From contig SLRW01000126.1 in assembly GCA_007130745.1 (NCBI GenBank), forward strand, positions 1-8,568: 8,568 bases of DNA. Direction: 5' to 3'. The notes beneath the pieces were generated by a model. The model ran no database searches. It was not told the origin of the DNA and saw nothing but the letters and a program-made list of their open reading frames with translations. The stretch comes from Gammaproteobacteria bacterium. GTDB lineage: Bacteria; Pseudomonadota; Gammaproteobacteria; UBA5335; SLRW01. Shown piece after piece: positions 7,067-8,568 of this stretch; position 1 is the first letter of the stretch, and each line of letters begins with the position of its first letter. The position numbers and the translations under genes are program-made.

Positions 7067-7185
7067 CCCGGCATGGCCTCTCCGGTCTGCGCCGGTTATG
7101 CAGGCCCTGTTTGACGGCCGCTGGATGAACGATATTCACACTTTAGGATGAATGTGCAGGCAAGGGAAGCTCACAGGCGCAGCAA

Positions 7186-7199
7186 CTGCCGGACGGCAG
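7186..7199. other. Inverted repeat between hslO and the GGDEF-EAL gene
   Basis: CTGCCG (7186-7191) and CGGCAG (7194-7199) form a perfect inverted repeat with a two-base centre, as RNA a 5-bp stem with a GGAC or GTCC loop. On the minus strand only two T follow, so termination after hslO would be poor. It could be a weak terminator or a protein site. Confidence 0.3.
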
Positions 7200-7224
7200 C
7201 TTCAGCAAGACCAACGGCACAGGA

Positions 7225-7237
7225 TTACCAATGGTAA
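7225..7237. repeat. 13-bp palindrome at the end of hslO
   Basis: TTACCA (7225-7230), a central A and TGGTAA (7232-7237) form a perfect palindrome immediately beyond the hslO stop. The 8-mer AATGGTAA within it recurs at 7020-7027, inside the leader ORF. It may be an operator for the downstream cyclic-di-GMP gene, but this is speculative. Confidence 0.35.
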
Positions 7238-7238
7238 G

Positions 7239-8120
7239 TCAGTGTTGCGCTGAGGAATTTCCCGACGGTACCGCGACCGGGGTAGCAAACAGGGCGGCCA
7301 CATCCACGGCGTCGAGTTGGTAGCGGCGATTGCAGAATTCGCAAGCCACGCGGATGGCGCCCTGTTCCTGCAAGATGGTGCGGGCCTCATCCACACCCAG
7401 ACCCTGAATCACCGACTCAATGCGCTCGCGCGAGCAACCGCAACGAAAACTCACCGGGTGAGACTCGAAAAGCCTCACGGTTTCTTCGTGGAACAAGCGT
7501 TGCAGGAGCTGCTCGGCCGGCAGCTCGCGCAACTCCTCAGTGGTAACGGTCCCGGCCAGCTGCCCGGTACGATTCCAGGCGTCGGCATCCTCGCTGTCAG
7601 CGGGCAGGCGTTGCAGCAACAGACCGGCAACGCTATGGGCGCCGGCAGCCAGCCACAAGCGGGTAGACAACTGCTCGGAACGCTCGAAATATTCGCCGAT
7701 GATGGCGGCAATCGAACCGCCGGCGGCCGGCACGATCCCCTGGTAGCGCTCGCCACCGTCATCCGGTTCGATGGTAATTACCAGGCGCCCTTCACCCAGC
7801 AGCTTTTCGGCGGATTGTTCGCCCTCGCCTTCCCAGCGCGCCAGGCCACGCAGATGCAGCTCACTGTCACATTGCACTACCAGCAGGCTGAGAGCGCCGT
7901 CGCCGTGGAGCTGGATGGTGAGATGGCCGCTGAACTTGATGGTGGCCGCCAGCAAGGCTGCCGCGGCCAGGGTCTCGCCCAGCACACCCCGCACAGCCGG
8001 CGGATAGTCATAACGCGCAAGCACCTCGCGCCAGGTGGCATCAAGGCGCACCAGCTCGCCACGCACGGGAAAATCCTCGAACAGGAAACGGTGCAGGCTG
8101 TCGGGCTCGCGTTCGGACAT
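7239..8120 (-). CDS. hslO: Hsp33, redox-regulated holdase chaperone
   Basis: Hsp33 is a cytosolic chaperone that is inactive while its four cysteines hold zinc. It is switched on by oxidation, notably together with unfolding, when it binds unfolding proteins without ATP. The product has 293 residues, the family's usual length. The N-terminal domain shows LHRFLFEDFPVRGELV (9-24) and the typical IKFSGHLTIQLHGDG (61-75); GERYQGIV (123-130) and the RSEQL segment (147-151) follow. The redox switch is complete: CGC (C227, C229) and CEFC (C260, C263). I start at ATG 8120 because the alignment to known Hsp33 begins there and GAGG lies just upstream, though only two bases away. A longer frame from 8171 would add 17 residues resembling a signal peptide, which does not suit a cytosolic protein and has no SD. 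The 280-base gap to the next gene holds the leader ORF. Confidence 0.95.
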   Translation of the reverse strand: MSEREPDSLHRFLFEDFPVRGELVRLDATWREVLARYDYPPAVRGVLGETLAAAALLAATIKFSGHLTIQLHGDGALSLLVVQCDSELHLRGLARWEGEGEQSAEKLLGEGRLVITIEPDDGGERYQGIVPAAGGSIAAIIGEYFERSEQLSTRLWLAAGAHSVAGLLLQRLPADSEDADAWNRTGQLAGTVTTEELRELPAEQLLQRLFHEETVRLFESHPVSFRCGCSRERIESVIQGLGVDEARTILQEQGAIRVACEFCNRRYQLDAVDVAALFATPVAVPSGNSSAQH

Positions 8121-8203
8121 GGCCTCACAGGGGATAGCTAATGAACAGGCAAACAATGAAAACGGGGTCATTATGCAATTGGACCACTGTACAGCACGGA
8201 GGT

Positions 8204-8568
8204 TTAATCCGTGATGGCAATCCCCGTATAAAGGTTTTCGACCTGATTGGAGAAATCGTACGCTACCCCGCCCCGGATAATAAAATGACGAGAAAGCCGA
8301 TAGTTAAGATTGAAAAAACTGACCAGGGCGTCGTCCTGAACACTGACATAACTGAGGCCGGTATCCACTGAAAATTGTTTGCTGCCGGCCGATTCCACCC
8401 CGAAAGTCACAGCAACCCCTGAATCGGTTTCCTCGCTGCGAAAATTTCCCTCCGGTTTGGTCACCACTTTGGTGGACACCGAGCGCAACCCCAGACGTGG
8501 AATAACATTTGGTTCAGAGCCCAGCAGAATATCTACGCCCCAGCTTCTCGTACGCACATCAATTTCAG
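8204..8568 (-). CDS. Partial outer-membrane beta-barrel-like protein, C-terminal part
   Basis: Only the last 120 or so residues are visible; the frame is open to the window edge, and the GTG at 8557 need not be the start. The chain shows alternating polar and hydrophobic stretches with turn residues between them, for example SGVAVTFGVE, FSVDTGLSYVSV, VSFFNLNYRL and FIIRGGVAYDF, as in small outer-membrane beta-barrels. It ends GIAITD, without the usual terminal aromatic residue. I do not recognise a family. Base composition is visibly less GC-rich than in the neighbours, suggesting faster evolution or transfer. It lies on the same strand as hslO, 83 bases upstream, and no convincing terminator lies between them. 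A beta-sandwich or another secreted fold remains possible. Confidence 0.6.
   Translation of the reverse strand, partial: EIDVRTRSWGVDILLGSEPNVIPRLGLRSVSTKVVTKPEGNFRSEETDSGVAVTFGVESAGSKQFSVDTGLSYVSVQDDALVSFFNLNYRLSRHFIIRGGVAYDFSNQVENLYTGIAITD

Noticed and set aside
7098..7151. 17-codon ORF on the plus strand (MQALFDGRWMNDIHTLG)
   Set aside because: No SD precedes it and nothing suggests a promoter; short frames like this arise by chance.
7317..8141. 274-codon open frame on the plus strand, antisense to hslO
   Set aside because: It runs opposite almost the whole of a clear Hsp33 with all four cysteines; no motif or ribosome site of its own.
8170..8198. Possible hslO promoter (CATAAT on the minus strand, 8175-8170)
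   Set aside because: The hexamer 17 bp upstream (CGTGCT) bears no likeness to a -35 box and no clear heat-shock promoter pattern is visible.

Overview
This looks like a stretch of chromosome from a GC-rich Gram-negative bacterium, most likely a gammaproteobacterium. Three things point that way: an outer-membrane porin gene with a signal peptide, a Pga-type exopolysaccharide locus, and an Hsp33 that closely follows the proteobacterial form. I cannot name the genus from sequence alone.

Layout. Positions 1-318 are non-coding. They hold weak signals for a short leftward transcript, a four-tract G-quadruplex motif with a 10-bp tandem repeat behind it, and a good -10 box for the first operon. Positions 319-3961 (+) are a tight three-gene operon for poly-beta-1,6-N-acetylglucosamine (PNAG/PGA): pgaA (outer-membrane porin with TPRs), pgaC (inner-membrane GT2 synthase) and pgaD (small membrane partner). 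pgaB, the deacetylase that normally sits between pgaA and pgaC, is missing. A strong hairpin at 3964-3984 separates this operon from a convergent 991-residue PAS-GAF-PAS-PAS-GGDEF-EAL cyclic-di-GMP enzyme (6958-3983, -). Upstream of that gene is a 30-codon leader ORF with a consensus Shine-Dalgarno (SD), ending four bases before the enzyme's start. Next come hslO (Hsp33, 8120-7239, -) and the C-terminal part of an outer-membrane beta-barrel-like protein cut by the window edge (8204-8568, -).

How it fits together. In the known Pga system, PgaC and PgaD make the polymer in the inner membrane and are switched on by cyclic di-GMP, and PgaA exports the chain. A cyclic-di-GMP synthase/phosphodiesterase beside a pga operon is therefore a plausible local control unit, although the gene is convergent and not co-transcribed. 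The most interesting points are the absence of pgaB together with a PgaA whose periplasmic part is about 180 residues shorter than in E. coli, and the leader ORF that probably controls translation of the GGDEF-EAL gene. I see no mobile element, CRISPR, rRNA or tRNA.
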